Shown here: positions 53,042-62,285 of the stretch, piece after piece
Layout of the letters: each line of letters starts with the position of its first letter
Numbering within the stretch: position 1 is the first letter of the stretch
Notes under the pieces: generated by a model
Told to the model about the DNA's origin: nothing
Databases searched by the model: none
What the model saw: only the letters and a program-made list of their open reading frames with translations
Assembly (NCBI RefSeq): GCF_026107515.2
Contig: NZ_JAPCHW010000009.1
Span: forward strand, 62,001-126,000
Reading direction: 5' to 3'
DNA length: 64,000 nucleotides
DNA from: Glutamicibacter sp. MNS18
Lineage (GTDB): Bacteria > Actinomycetota > Actinomycetes > Actinomycetales > Micrococcaceae
Position numbers and translations under genes: made by a program

Positions 53042-53698
53042 GTGCTTCCACACCTGTGCTTTGCCCTGTCGTTTTTGCCGCCTTCCGATGCCGAGCGCCG
53101 CGAACTGGCCCGCCTCTACCCCCGCACCGATGCCCGTTGGCACCAGAAGATGGATCGCGCCAGCGTGGTGGTCACGGTACGGGATGCCGGGCAACTGGTC
53201 GCCGCCGGTATCGTGCATGATTCAATCGTGGCCCCCACCGAGCTGATGGATGCAGCGGAACTCGGCTGTATGAGCGTGGATTCACGATACCGGCGGATGG
53301 GCATCCGCCAACATGTCTCTTCATTGCGTTTGGCGCACGCCCTGCGGGTCGGCGCCAACCCGATCACGGTGGTCTATGCCGGCAACCCCGCCTCGTGGGC
53401 CTTCTACGAGCGCTCCGAGCTGTGGACGCTGGAGCGCGAATACGAACACGAACAGCGAAGGCTGTTCATCTACCAGAGCACTGCCCACGCCAGGCAATGG
53501 GTACGGCTACTTCCCCAGGCAGCAGGACTCGCACTGGATCCCCGCAGGATGCAGCTCCCCGTTGTCGCGCAGACGGATACTGCGGGTCTGGAGCATCCCG
53601 GGATGCTTGTCCGGCCGAGCGCAGCCGCTGCTCCTGCCGGTCAAGGTACTCCCCGCGGCACACAGCCAAGGCACGGTTTGAAAACGGTGGCCGGTTAG
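53042..53698 (+). CDS. GNAT-family acetyltransferase
   Basis: The 218-residue protein has a GNAT core: ELGCMSVDSRYRRMGIRQHV with the acetyl-CoA loop RYRRMGI, then NPITVVYAGNPASWAFYERS at the end of the domain. The C-terminal 60 residues are Ala/Pro-rich and unstructured. The substrate is unknown. The start is GTG 53042 with AGGACC upstream. It follows a long, possibly structured leader, and its stop overlaps that of the restriction endonuclease gene on the other strand. Confidence 0.7.
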   Translation: MLPHLCFALSFLPPSDAERRELARLYPRTDARWHQKMDRASVVVTVRDAGQLVAAGIVHDSIVAPTELMDAAELGCMSVDSRYRRMGIRQHVSSLRLAHALRVGANPITVVYAGNPASWAFYERSELWTLEREYEHEQRRLFIYQSTAHARQWVRLLPQAAGLALDPRRMQLPVVAQTDTAGLEHPGMLVRPSAAAAPAGQGTPRGTQPRHGLKTVAG

Positions 53699-54612
53699 AA
53701 GAGCGGGTCTTGCAACTCCGCGGCAGGATCGGCGGCGGCAACGGGTTCGTCCTGCCCGTCCCGTCGTAACCGGGCGATCTCGTGCAAGTCGATTGGGGTG
53801 ACCTGCAAGACCGCGTCCACCATGGTCGTCATGAACTGTTCCGTGGCCACATCCGCCGGCACCTGGTCCTGGACCACTTTCACCGTCGGGTTGGGGCTGG
53901 TCTCATCCCAATCAACCAGCAGCAACCCGGTGGCGGTGTAGCCGTAGCCGTCCCCGAAGTCGCGCAGCTTGCGGATCATGTCCACGGTGCGACGGAAGGC
54001 GGCCGGTTCGGTTTCCAGGATGGTGGCCCGCTGCACGAAGTAGAAGCCGACCGCGGCCAGCGGATAACGGGCGCGCAGGTTGGCTGCATCCCCGTAGGCC
54101 TCTTCGTAGCGGTTGGCCAGGTTTTTCCCGAAGGAGGAGGTCATCGCCTTGGTGCTGAGCAATAGTTCGGGCCCACGGGACCAATGGGTCATCACCACAT
54201 CGGTTTGCTTCATATAGGCCCGGCCCAGGATCCGGGCATCGGTGCTACCGGCCTTCCCCGCCAGGATCGCCTCGTGCACCTCATCGGCCAGCCGCTCGGG
54301 TAGCCTGCGCAACAGCTCCAGGATATCCGCGGAAAGCACCCGGGGAGCCTCCGGACGGGGCCAGACCAGGTCCTCGTCGAAACCCGCCCGGCGCAGCTCA
54401 TGGGCCAGCCAGGCATCAACCCCCTGGGCGAACCGACCGGAGCGGGTCACCGCCTTGGACCGCACCGGGATGCTCAGCAACTGTTCCAGCAATGCATAGG
54501 AGGGCTGGAATTGCACCTGCGCCTTGCCGTCAACCAGCCACGGTGAGGTTTTCGCGGCGCTGGTTAGCGCCGTGTCGAATTCGGCGAATGCCAGAGTCTT
54601 CTCGTGCCCCAT
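53695..54612 (-). CDS. Probable type II restriction endonuclease (SalI/XamI-like)
   Basis: The 305-residue protein starts at ATG 54612, 7 bases after the stop of the methyltransferase gene, with AAGGAC upstream. It has no nuclease motif I can assign with certainty; DEVHEAILAGKAGST and VGFYFVQRATILETEPAAFR may hold the metal site. The role comes from context and size: as I recall, R.SalI is about 315 residues and sits next to a gamma-type adenine methyltransferase. XamI-family enzymes fit too. If so, it would cut GTCGAC. The target is inferred, not shown. Confidence 0.65.
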   Translation of the reverse strand: MGHEKTLAFAEFDTALTSAAKTSPWLVDGKAQVQFQPSYALLEQLLSIPVRSKAVTRSGRFAQGVDAWLAHELRRAGFDEDLVWPRPEAPRVLSADILELLRRLPERLADEVHEAILAGKAGSTDARILGRAYMKQTDVVMTHWSRGPELLLSTKAMTSSFGKNLANRYEEAYGDAANLRARYPLAAVGFYFVQRATILETEPAAFRRTVDMIRKLRDFGDGYGYTATGLLLVDWDETSPNPTVKVVQDQVPADVATEQFMTTMVDAVLQVTPIDLHEIARLRRDGQDEPVAAADPAAELQDPLF

Positions 54613-54619
54613 ACCGTCC

Positions 54620-56272
54620 TTAGCCCTTGACACTCTTGCCTCGTGATTTTCGACGCTGCAGCAGGGCGGTCCGTGATTGGCGCAGTGCCTGCTGTGCCTC
54701 ATGACCCAGCTCCAGCATCTGGCCTAGCACGATCCCATCCACCAGGTCGCAGGCCTCTTGCTTGTGGCCGCTGGCCAGCAACCGCGCCACTTCGGGTTTG
54801 ATCTGGCGCAGCTGCTTGGCGTAGGCGGCGATGAGCCTGGGGGCGGGAACAGGTAGTTTGTCCGCCTCGGACGGCTCGAGTTTCAGGATCCCCCCGCCAT
54901 AGGACCGCCCCACGATTTCCGCGCCCAGCATGGTCAAGGTGTTCAGTGATGCCAGGGGAAGCAGATCACGGCCCAGCTCACGCACGTCGGCACCCAGGTA
55001 CACGCCATGAATCGAGTTGATGTGGTGGACCTGTGCCGAATTGGTGGTCAGCCTCGGCGTATCGGCATTCATGTAGGTCATGAACAAGTCCGGCACCGAA
55101 GGCAGCGGCACGCGCCACCAGGGGCTGCGAACCCGACATTTGTATGCCTGGTCCACACCAGCCAGCTCACCGGCGGCAATCAGCTGCTCGGCGGCAGGCG
55201 ACGCGGTCGTCTCGGGACGGAACAGGTACGTTGCCGCGCCCTGGCTACGTAGCGTCTCCCAACCAGATGAGCTCAGTTCCAATCCGCGCAGGTGCCTGGA
55301 ACCCGGTGGCGAGATCCGCACAACCTCGGAGGGGTCCAGGTCCAGTATCTTAAGCTGCTCGGCGGTGCGGGTAAACCACTTGTTGTTGCCGGTCACCGCA
55401 CCCAGTGAGGTCTCGCCCCACGATTGCAGGGGGACGAACCGTGCTTCGGCGAGCGCGGTGGCGTGGATACCCTGGGCTTCGAGTGAAGCCAGGGAGCTGG
55501 TCCAGCGTTCGGCGGGCTGCTTCACCGTGTGCAACACCCCTTCCCCCAGGCTGTCCAGGCCGGCGGCATTGGCGACCTGGTGGAGCCGGAAATGACCCTG
55601 TCCCGGCCTACCATAGCCATCGGCCAGCAGGAGCACCACTTCCTCCTGTGCATCGGCGAAGACCCGCTGGTCGAACAGCACCAGGCTCACCGTGGCGAAC
55701 CTGTCAAGCAACATCGACCGCACGGGCGCGGCATAGTTCACGAACATCAACTCGGCCGGAAGCACCAAGGCCATGCGGGAACCGTGGCGCAGGAAACTGG
55801 TGGCGTGAACGACGAAGGCAGCCCAGACGGAGGCCAGTTCATTCAGCTCGATCCCGCTGGCGGCTGCGGCCTGCCTCGATAGCTGACGTTGGATACCCCG
55901 GTGCAGTTGATAGCGCACATAGGGTGGGTTGCCGATCACGGCGTCCATGTCCTGGTTGCCGGTCAGTTCAAAGAAGTTGGCACACTGGATCCGTGCTTCG
56001 GCACCATCCAAGGCCACGAGGCGTTTGGCTTCGGTCACGGAGGGCTCGTGAAGCTCGACACCGTGCAATTCCGCTTTCGCATCCGTGCGGGCCAGGATGC
56101 GGTGTGCGGTACGTAAGAATTGCGCCTCGCCGCAAGATGGCTCCAGGATCCGGCGTGCGCCGTTCGCCAGGGCCCATTCGGTCATGAAACGGGCTATGGG
56201 TTCGGGTGTGAAGTAGGCGCCGCGCCCGTGTCGGGCCGTTGCCACCGCATTCTTCTCTTCGATAGTCAACAC
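54620..56272 (-). CDS. N6-adenine DNA methyltransferase of a type II R-M system
   Basis: The 550-residue protein is a gamma-class methyltransferase. Motif X is GRGAYFTPEPIARFMTEW, motif I is RILEPSCGEAQFL, and motif IV is DAVIGNPPYVRYQ. A C-terminal half without these motifs (PFRP-rich and GRSYGGGILKLEPSEADKLP) is the target-recognition part, as in TaqI and SalI methylases. It methylates adenine in a palindromic site to protect the host from the endonuclease encoded next. The start is GTG 56272 with GGAAAG upstream; longer readings overlap the neighbouring promoter region. Confidence 0.85.
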   Translation of the reverse strand: MLTIEEKNAVATARHGRGAYFTPEPIARFMTEWALANGARRILEPSCGEAQFLRTAHRILARTDAKAELHGVELHEPSVTEAKRLVALDGAEARIQCANFFELTGNQDMDAVIGNPPYVRYQLHRGIQRQLSRQAAAASGIELNELASVWAAFVVHATSFLRHGSRMALVLPAELMFVNYAAPVRSMLLDRFATVSLVLFDQRVFADAQEEVVLLLADGYGRPGQGHFRLHQVANAAGLDSLGEGVLHTVKQPAERWTSSLASLEAQGIHATALAEARFVPLQSWGETSLGAVTGNNKWFTRTAEQLKILDLDPSEVVRISPPGSRHLRGLELSSSGWETLRSQGAATYLFRPETTASPAAEQLIAAGELAGVDQAYKCRVRSPWWRVPLPSVPDLFMTYMNADTPRLTTNSAQVHHINSIHGVYLGADVRELGRDLLPLASLNTLTMLGAEIVGRSYGGGILKLEPSEADKLPVPAPRLIAAYAKQLRQIKPEVARLLASGHKQEACDLVDGIVLGQMLELGHEAQQALRQSRTALLQRRKSRGKSVKG

Positions 56273-56557
56273 GCTTCGATCTTTCCATGGCCGTCGGACA
56301 CTTTGGCTTGCCGATCCCGACAGGTATCGGCGGGCAAACCGCACAGGCCATGGCTGGCGGGCACACCGTGGCCATTCTATCCCGTGCGCTCTCCCCCAGC
56401 CGGCAGGCGGCAAGGTTTCCGTGGCGACGGCGCCGTATCCGAAGTGGAGCCGAAGCTTGACGGAATCATGCTGGTCTTTGCACCCTGCGGAACGTAGCCT
56501 TCGTTCACACCGGTTCACCTTGTCGGTGCAAACTCGCTGGCTGTGGTGGAGGCTGTG

Positions 56558-58210
56558 ATGGATTCGGTGCTATCCCCGGAACTCTCCGACCAGTTGGGGA
56601 CGCCCACACGCCGTACAGTGTTGTCCACCGCGGTGATCGGTGCCGCGGGGATAGCGCTTGGGACCGGTTTGGCCACCCCGACGTGGGCCGCTGTGAGCCG
56701 CAACCGGGTCTACACGATCTCCGCCCGCAATTCCACCGGAAGCGCCAGCCATCCACGGACCGAGTTTCGTGGACTGTGGGCCGCTACGGTACTGAACATC
56801 GACTGGCCGTCCGAATCGGGCCTGTCGGTCGCGGCCCAACGCACGGAGCTGCGTTCGCTGCTGGACCTGGCGGTCAAACGCAACCTGAATACCGTGATTC
56901 TCCAGGTCCGCCCGTGCGCCGATCGGATGTTCCGTGCCGCAACCGGTGAACCCTGGTCCAGGTATCTGACAGGCACGCAGGGCAAGGACCCCGGCTATGA
57001 TCCGTTGGCCTATGCGATCGCCAAGGCGCACAAGCGCGGGTTGGGCTTGCACGCCTGGATCAACCCGTTCAGGGTATCGATGGACTCCTCATTGAACTCC
57101 CTGGTTTCCACCCATCCGGCCCGCAAGAACCCGTCCTGGTCCTTCGCCTACGGAGGGCGCAGATACTACAACCCCGGCATCCCGGCCGTGCGGACATTCA
57201 TCCGTTCGGTGGTCCTCGACCTGGTCAAACGCTATGACGTGGACGGCATCCATTTCGATGACTACTTCTACCCCTATCCTGTGGCCGGGCAATCCATCCC
57301 AGACGCAAACGCATTCGCCCAGTACAAGGGGTCGTACACCTCGCTGGCCAATTGGAGGCGCAACAACATCAACCTGTTCGTCCGCGACACCTACAGGGAC
57401 ATCAAGAACGCCAAGAAGCATGTGGAGTTCGGAATCAGCCCCTTCGGGATCTGGCGCAACGCCTCCTCCAGCTCGTTGGGTTCTGCCACCAATGGCCTGG
57501 AAAGCTACTCGGCGCTCTTTGCCGATTCACGTCGCTGGATCAAGGATGGATGGGTTGACTACCTCCTGCCACAGCTCTATTGGCATCAAGGCAACGCGGC
57601 AGCGAACTACAACGTGTTGGTGGATTGGTGGGCGAAACAGGTTTCCGGTACCAACGTTAAGTTCTATACCGGGGAGGCAGCCTACAAAGTCGGGGATCCG
57701 GCTACCGCGGCGTGGCGGGACCCCAATGAGCTGCGTGACCACCTGGCAAAGACCCGCCAGGTGTCCGCGGTCCAAGGCCAGGCGTTCTACAACACCACCG
57801 CCTTCAGTGCGAACAAGCTCAACGGGGTCGGGATCATGGTGGCCAAGCACTACTCCCGCCCGGCGCTCCCGGTGCCCATGCCACACCTGGGAGCTACCCG
57901 CCCGTTCACCCCAACGATCGTCTCGGCCAAACGTGTGCCCACCGGGGTTCGGTTGCGTTGGACATCCAGCGGCAACGGGGAACCCATTACGGTGATTGCG
58001 ATCTGGCGTTGGGAATCAACAGGCTCGGTAATGCCCAATATCCAGTCCACCGGGGCCTATCTGCGCACGGTCCGCCGACGCACCGGCACCGTGCAGTCCT
58101 GGGTGGACACCACAACGGTCAGCGGCAAGCTGTACTGGTACATGATCCAGTCGGTCAGCCGTACCGGGATCGATTCGAAACGTGCCACCGCGATTTTCAT
58201 CAAGGCTTGA
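56558..58210 (+). CDS. Tat-exported GHL10-type glycoside hydrolase (DUF187)
   Basis: The 550-residue protein has a Tat signal peptide (TRRTVLSTAVIGAAGIALGT with a following ATPTWAA cut site), a GHL10 (family 10 glycosyl hydrolase-like) TIM barrel with EFRGLWAATVLNIDWPS, LQVRPCADRMF, GLGLHAWINPFRVS and YDVDGIHFDDYFYPYP, and a beta-rich C-terminal domain. Homologues act on cell-surface or wall-associated glycans; the substrate is not known. GGAGG lies 5 bases before the ATG at 56558. It diverges from the methyltransferase gene. Confidence 0.85.
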   Translation: MDSVLSPELSDQLGTPTRRTVLSTAVIGAAGIALGTGLATPTWAAVSRNRVYTISARNSTGSASHPRTEFRGLWAATVLNIDWPSESGLSVAAQRTELRSLLDLAVKRNLNTVILQVRPCADRMFRAATGEPWSRYLTGTQGKDPGYDPLAYAIAKAHKRGLGLHAWINPFRVSMDSSLNSLVSTHPARKNPSWSFAYGGRRYYNPGIPAVRTFIRSVVLDLVKRYDVDGIHFDDYFYPYPVAGQSIPDANAFAQYKGSYTSLANWRRNNINLFVRDTYRDIKNAKKHVEFGISPFGIWRNASSSSLGSATNGLESYSALFADSRRWIKDGWVDYLLPQLYWHQGNAAANYNVLVDWWAKQVSGTNVKFYTGEAAYKVGDPATAAWRDPNELRDHLAKTRQVSAVQGQAFYNTTAFSANKLNGVGIMVAKHYSRPALPVPMPHLGATRPFTPTIVSAKRVPTGVRLRWTSSGNGEPITVIAIWRWESTGSVMPNIQSTGAYLRTVRRRTGTVQSWVDTTTVSGKLYWYMIQSVSRTGIDSKRATAIFIKA

Positions 58211-58246
58211 TGCCCCTGACAGTCCGGTATCCGGGTATCGCACCAG

Positions 58247-59200
58247 CTATTCCTGGTGCTCCTGCCCCGCCTCACGGGCTCGCAGTGCCCGGATCCCCAG
58301 AACCGCGGCGGTGACCACCGAGCCGATAAGCAGGCCGGCCACGCAGGAAAGCGCCGTGTTCACCAACCATCCGAGGACCTGGCCCGCCGATCCGCTGGAC
58401 TCCGCGGTCAACAGCTCCAGGTGATGCACCAACGCGTAGGGGGCATGCCAACCCAGTTCGTCGAATCCCACCAGGATGATATGACCACCGACCCAGAGCA
58501 TCGCCACCACACCCACCTTGCTCAGGATCGACATGATCACCGGCATGGCCTTAACCAGGCCGCGGCCTGTCTTCCGGGCAAGCGTGGATGTACGTTGCGC
58601 CAGTTTCAGGCCGACATCATCCATTCTCACGATCACGGCCACCACCCCGTAGACCACCAGTGTCATACCCAGAGCCACGGAGACGAGGATCGCGGTACGT
58701 ATCCAGAAGGGCTCGTGTGCAACCTCGTTCAACGAGATCACCATGATCTCGGCTGAGAGGATCAGGTCGGTACGCACCGCAGCACCAATGATGGTCTTCT
58801 CATCGACCGCTTTATCGCCACCACGCGAGTCATGGTGTTTAAGGATCCCGAACAATTCCAGGATCTTCTCCGCTCCTTCGAAGACCAGATAGGAGCCGCC
58901 CAACATCAGGATAGGAGTCAACGCCCAAGGCGCGAATTGGGAGAGCAGAAGGGCCAGCGGAAGGATGATCAACAATTTGTTGCGGATCGATCCCAGGGCA
59001 ATTTTCCATACGATCGGCAGTTCACGCTTCGGGCTGATGCCGGCCACGTATTGCGGTGTTACCGCGGCATCATCCACGACCACGCCCAACGCCTTGGTGC
59101 CTGCCTTACCCGCCCCCATTGCCACATCATCCAGTGAAGCCGCCGCCAGCTTCACCAGTGCAGCCACGTCGTCGAGCAGTGCTACCAATCCACCTGCCAT
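58247..59200 (-). CDS. DUF808-family inner membrane protein
   Basis: The 317-residue protein begins MAGGLVALLDDVAALVKLAA and shows GKAGTKALGVVVDDAAVTPQ and GGSYLVFEGAEKILELFG, which mark DUF808 (YedI) proteins. It has about 6 membrane segments. Function is unknown; a transport role is a guess. GAAGGACAG precedes the ATG. A GCACCAG / CTGGTGC hairpin at 58240-58259 overlaps its last codons and may end transcription of this gene and of the converging hydrolase gene. Confidence 0.88.
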   Translation of the reverse strand: MAGGLVALLDDVAALVKLAAASLDDVAMGAGKAGTKALGVVVDDAAVTPQYVAGISPKRELPIVWKIALGSIRNKLLIILPLALLLSQFAPWALTPILMLGGSYLVFEGAEKILELFGILKHHDSRGGDKAVDEKTIIGAAVRTDLILSAEIMVISLNEVAHEPFWIRTAILVSVALGMTLVVYGVVAVIVRMDDVGLKLAQRTSTLARKTGRGLVKAMPVIMSILSKVGVVAMLWVGGHIILVGFDELGWHAPYALVHHLELLTAESSGSAGQVLGWLVNTALSCVAGLLIGSVVTAAVLGIRALRAREAGQEHQE

Positions 59201-59356
59201 GGTTCTGTCCTTCGATCAGTTCTGGAGTCGTCCGCATCTTGCGGATTCCAACGATACCTACGCTTTGAATAAGGGCTTGGCTAAAGCCCTTCGGTGGCCG
59301 GATTTCACGGCCAACCCGAAGGTTGGTGTGAACACTGTGATGGTTCGCAGACAACT

Positions 59357-59395
59357 AAACCCCGATAAACGCGTTGGACGCATTTACCGGGGTTT
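59357..59395 (-). terminator. Terminator of tRNA-Thr
   Basis: AAACCCCG / CGGGGTTT with GATAAACGCG / CGCATTTA inner pairing forms a stem beginning 6 bases after the tRNA-Thr 3' end. On the minus strand it is followed by AGTTG, not a T run. Confidence 0.65.
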
Positions 59396-59400
59396 GACAG

Positions 59401-59474
59401 AGCCCCCTACCGGATTCGAACCGGTGACCTTCAGTTTACAAGACAGACGCTCTGGCCAGCTGAGCTAAGGAGGC
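59401..59474 (-). tRNA. tRNA-Thr (anticodon TGT)
   Basis: On the minus strand 74 bases fold with acceptor GCCTCCT / AGGGGGC, D-arm TAGCTCAGCTGGCCAGAGC, anticodon loop CTTGTAA (anticodon TGT, codon ACA) and T-loop GGTTCGAATCC. CCA is not encoded. Confidence 0.95.
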
Positions 59475-59538
59475 GTACCGGATAAGAATATCCGAACTGC
59501 CAGCGGTGAAGCGAATCGTCACTGGTACCTTAACGTGC

Positions 59539-59574
59539 TGTGGGGAGGTCGCCATCGCTGGCGCCCTCCCCACA
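59539..59574. terminator. Hairpin after the DsbA-like gene
   Basis: TGTGGGGAGG / CCTCCCCACA with inner GCCA/TGGC pairing lies 60 bases downstream of the DsbA-like gene on the minus strand. It has no T tract. Confidence 0.6.
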
Positions 59575-59633
59575 ACATCAAAGGTGCGTGATCACTACGG
59601 GATATTACCCTATCCCCGGTGATTTCCCAATCC

Positions 59634-60488
59634 TCAGGCGTTCGCCTCGATTGCGGCCTCCACCTCTGCCACGAAGTCTCCACCCAGATCGAATTCCTGG
59701 TCCTGGATGAAGACCGTCGGAGTGGCATTCACCCCGTCAACCTGTGCGGCTGTGGTGGTGAACTGCACGAACGAACGGAAGGTGCCATCGTTGATGCAAT
59801 CTGCAACGTCTGCCCCGTGCTCGGAGGCCAGCTGCGCCAGCTCCGCGTTCTTCATTTCACCGTTGACGTGGTTCGCCCACACCGCTTCGATGTAGTCCAG
59901 ATATGACGCCGGGGCGGCATCGGCCACACAGGCCATAGCGTTGGCTGCTCGTGACGAGTAATTGGTTGGCGACCCGCCGTCGAGGAAACCGACAGTGCGG
60001 TATTCCACGGTAATGTCGCCGTTGGCCAGCCACTGGCCGAGCTGGTTCCCGTAGTTGCTTTCGAAGGTTGCACAGTGGACGCAGTTGGCATCGGCGAAAA
60101 TGGTCACCTTCACCGGCTCACCTTGGGCTCCGACCTGCAGGTCACGAGGTTCGGGACTTGCCGAATTCTTCGGCTCGCCCACGTTATTGATATCGACTGA
60201 GATGTCCGAAGTGTCGGCCAGTTCGGTATCGGAGACCAAGGTGATGCCACCGGCCGCGTTGCCACCCTTCGGGGCCGCGCCTGCATCAGATACCTCGTTG
60301 CTCCTGTTCTGGAAGATCAGCACGAGGACCAAAGCGATGACGACGACTACGGCACCGATGACACCCAGCTTGACCATCAGTGACTTGCGCTTTTCCTGGG
60401 CGGCCTGGGCGGCGGCCATCTTCGCGGCTTTTTCTCGCGCGCTCGCCTGCCGTTCGGACTTGGACGGGCGGGGGGTATTTGAAGACAT
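59634..60488 (-). CDS. Membrane-anchored DsbA-like thioredoxin
   Basis: The 284-residue protein has a Lys/Ala-rich cytoplasmic N-terminus, one membrane segment (LGVIGAVVVVIALVLVLIF) and an extracellular thioredoxin-fold domain with CVHC as the redox pair (FADANCVHCATFESNYG) and the cis-Pro loop NATPTVFI. Further cysteines at ACVADA and ADCIND may form a disulfide. It probably makes or shuffles disulfides in exported proteins. The start is ATG 60488. It resembles mycobacterial DsbA-like proteins that use VKOR partners; none is nearby. Confidence 0.88.
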   Translation of the reverse strand: MSSNTPRPSKSERQASAREKAAKMAAAQAAQEKRKSLMVKLGVIGAVVVVIALVLVLIFQNRSNEVSDAGAAPKGGNAAGGITLVSDTELADTSDISVDINNVGEPKNSASPEPRDLQVGAQGEPVKVTIFADANCVHCATFESNYGNQLGQWLANGDITVEYRTVGFLDGGSPTNYSSRAANAMACVADAAPASYLDYIEAVWANHVNGEMKNAELAQLASEHGADVADCINDGTFRSFVQFTTTAAQVDGVNATPTVFIQDQEFDLGGDFVAEVEAAIEANA

Positions 60489-60805
60489 TGTAATACTTTA
60501 GTCCTTGCTCGGCGACAGACTTAATCCGAACCCAGCTTAGCCAATGATGAGGCCGAATATGGCATGATTCCCTTGAAGATCACACCTTCACAGCCCGCGC
60601 ACAATATCCCCCAATGCCACGCCTAGACAGCAGCAGTGGATTGTCGCCACATGGAGACATAAGAGACCAAAAAGTTTCCTCCGTCACAGATACTCATTAG
60701 GCTCAATACGTGACGGGGATTCTTCCCCGTAGAATTCCAACAGGAACCATAGCCCGGCACCCATGCACCAAGGGCACGCCATGATTGAGCTTCAGGAGGA
60801 ACATC
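60489..60805. other. Intergenic region between dsbA-like gene and otsA
   Basis: This 317-base gap between divergent genes holds the two promoters, which I could not fix. The one clear structure is a hairpin ACGGGGA-ttct-TCCCCGT at 60713-60730, about 75 bases before otsA. I see no reading frame or RNA gene that I can support. Confidence 0.5.
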
Positions 60806-62254
60806 GTGAGCCAGCAGACCCCTGAACACGCTCCGGATGCCAACTACGACTTCATTGTCGTGGCCAACCGGCTACCCGTGGACCGGATCACCGACCCCGA
60901 CGGCCGCCCGGGATGGCGACGCTCCCCGGGTGGTCTGGTGACCGCATTGGAACCCATCATGGCTGCGTCAACCGGAGCCTGGGTCGGCTGGCATGGTGCC
61001 ACCGACGAAGAACTCGAGGACTTCGACAAGGACGAGATCCATATGGTTCCGGTCTCCCTCTCGGAGGAGGATCTGGAGCTGTACTACGAGGGGTTCTCGA
61101 ACTCCACCCTGTGGCCTCTCTATCACGATGTGATTGTTCCTCCGGAATACCATCGGACGTGGTGGGACAACTACAAGAAGGTGAACCGGCGATTCGCCGA
61201 GGCGGTCTTGAAGGTCGCGGCGCAGGATGCCACCGTCTGGGTCCATGACTACCAGTTGCAACTGGTGCCCAAGATGCTGCGCGAAGTGCGCCCTGATCTG
61301 CGTATCGGTTTTTTCAACCACATCCCCTTCCCGGCACCGGGGCTGTTTGCGCAATTGCCATGGCGCAGACAGATCCTCGAAGGCCTAGCCGGTGCGGACC
61401 TTGTCGGTTTCCAGCGCGAAGCCGACAGCGCGAACTTCATCCGTTCTCTGCGCCGCTATACCGAATACTCGGTGAAGGGGCATGAGGCCACCCCGGATGC
61501 CAGCTATCCGCTCAGAAATGTCTGCCGCGCAGCAGCACACCCAATCTCCATCAACACCGCGCAAGTTGCCGAGTTGTCCAAGGATCCAGAGATCCAGGAG
61601 CGAGCCCGGCAGATCCGGGAAGGCCTGGGCAATCCCAAGACCGTGATGCTGGGCGTGGACCGACTGGACTATACCAAGGGCATCCGGCACCGGCTCAAAG
61701 CCTATGAGGAGATCCTGAGCGACAAGTCCCTGCAAGCCGGGGATGTGTGCCTGATTCAGGTGGCCAGCCCAAGCCGTGAGAATGTGGACCGTTATATCCA
61801 GCTGCGTAACCAGGTGGAGCTGATGGTTGGGCAGATCACCGGTCAGCATGACACCTTGAGCCACACCACTTTGCGCTATCTGCATCATTCCTACCCCATG
61901 CGGGAAATGATCGCGATGTATCTGGCCGCCGACGTGCTATTGGTGACTTCATTGCGTGACGGGATGAATCTGGTGGCCAAGGAGTACGTGGCTGCCCACG
62001 AGAACGAGCGTGGCGTGCTGGTTCTTTCCGAATTCACCGGCGCAGCCGACCAACTCACCCAGGCGGTACTGGTCAATCCCCACGATATTGATGGGATGAA
62101 AAAGAAGATCGTGCAAGCCGTGAACATGTCGGAAACGGAGCAGGCGCGCAGGATGCGCCGCATGTATCGCCACTTGCAGGATAATGATGTGGTGGGCTGG
62201 TCGCAGAAGTTCCTGCTGGAGCTCGCATCGATTAACGTTCACGCCACGACCTGA
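60806..62254 (+). CDS. otsA: Trehalose-6-phosphate synthase
   Basis: The 482-residue GT20 enzyme shows IVVANRLPVDRI, SPGGLVTALEPIM, GWHGAT, VWVHDYQLQLVPKMLRE, HIPFPAPGLFAQLPWR, MLGVDRLDYTKGIRHRLKAY and RDGMNLVAKEYVAA, which form the donor and acceptor sites. It joins glucose from UDP- or GDP-glucose to glucose-6-phosphate. AGGAGG lies 6 bases before the GTG at 60806, which decides this start. The phosphatase gene otsB follows after 31 bases, completing trehalose synthesis for osmotic and desiccation tolerance. Confidence 0.95.
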   Translation: MSQQTPEHAPDANYDFIVVANRLPVDRITDPDGRPGWRRSPGGLVTALEPIMAASTGAWVGWHGATDEELEDFDKDEIHMVPVSLSEEDLELYYEGFSNSTLWPLYHDVIVPPEYHRTWWDNYKKVNRRFAEAVLKVAAQDATVWVHDYQLQLVPKMLREVRPDLRIGFFNHIPFPAPGLFAQLPWRRQILEGLAGADLVGFQREADSANFIRSLRRYTEYSVKGHEATPDASYPLRNVCRAAAHPISINTAQVAELSKDPEIQERARQIREGLGNPKTVMLGVDRLDYTKGIRHRLKAYEEILSDKSLQAGDVCLIQVASPSRENVDRYIQLRNQVELMVGQITGQHDTLSHTTLRYLHHSYPMREMIAMYLAADVLLVTSLRDGMNLVAKEYVAAHENERGVLVLSEFTGAADQLTQAVLVNPHDIDGMKKKIVQAVNMSETEQARRMRRMYRHLQDNDVVGWSQKFLLELASINVHATT

Positions 62255-62285
62255 AGCCGTTCAGCGTGGCCATACAGGAAGCAGG

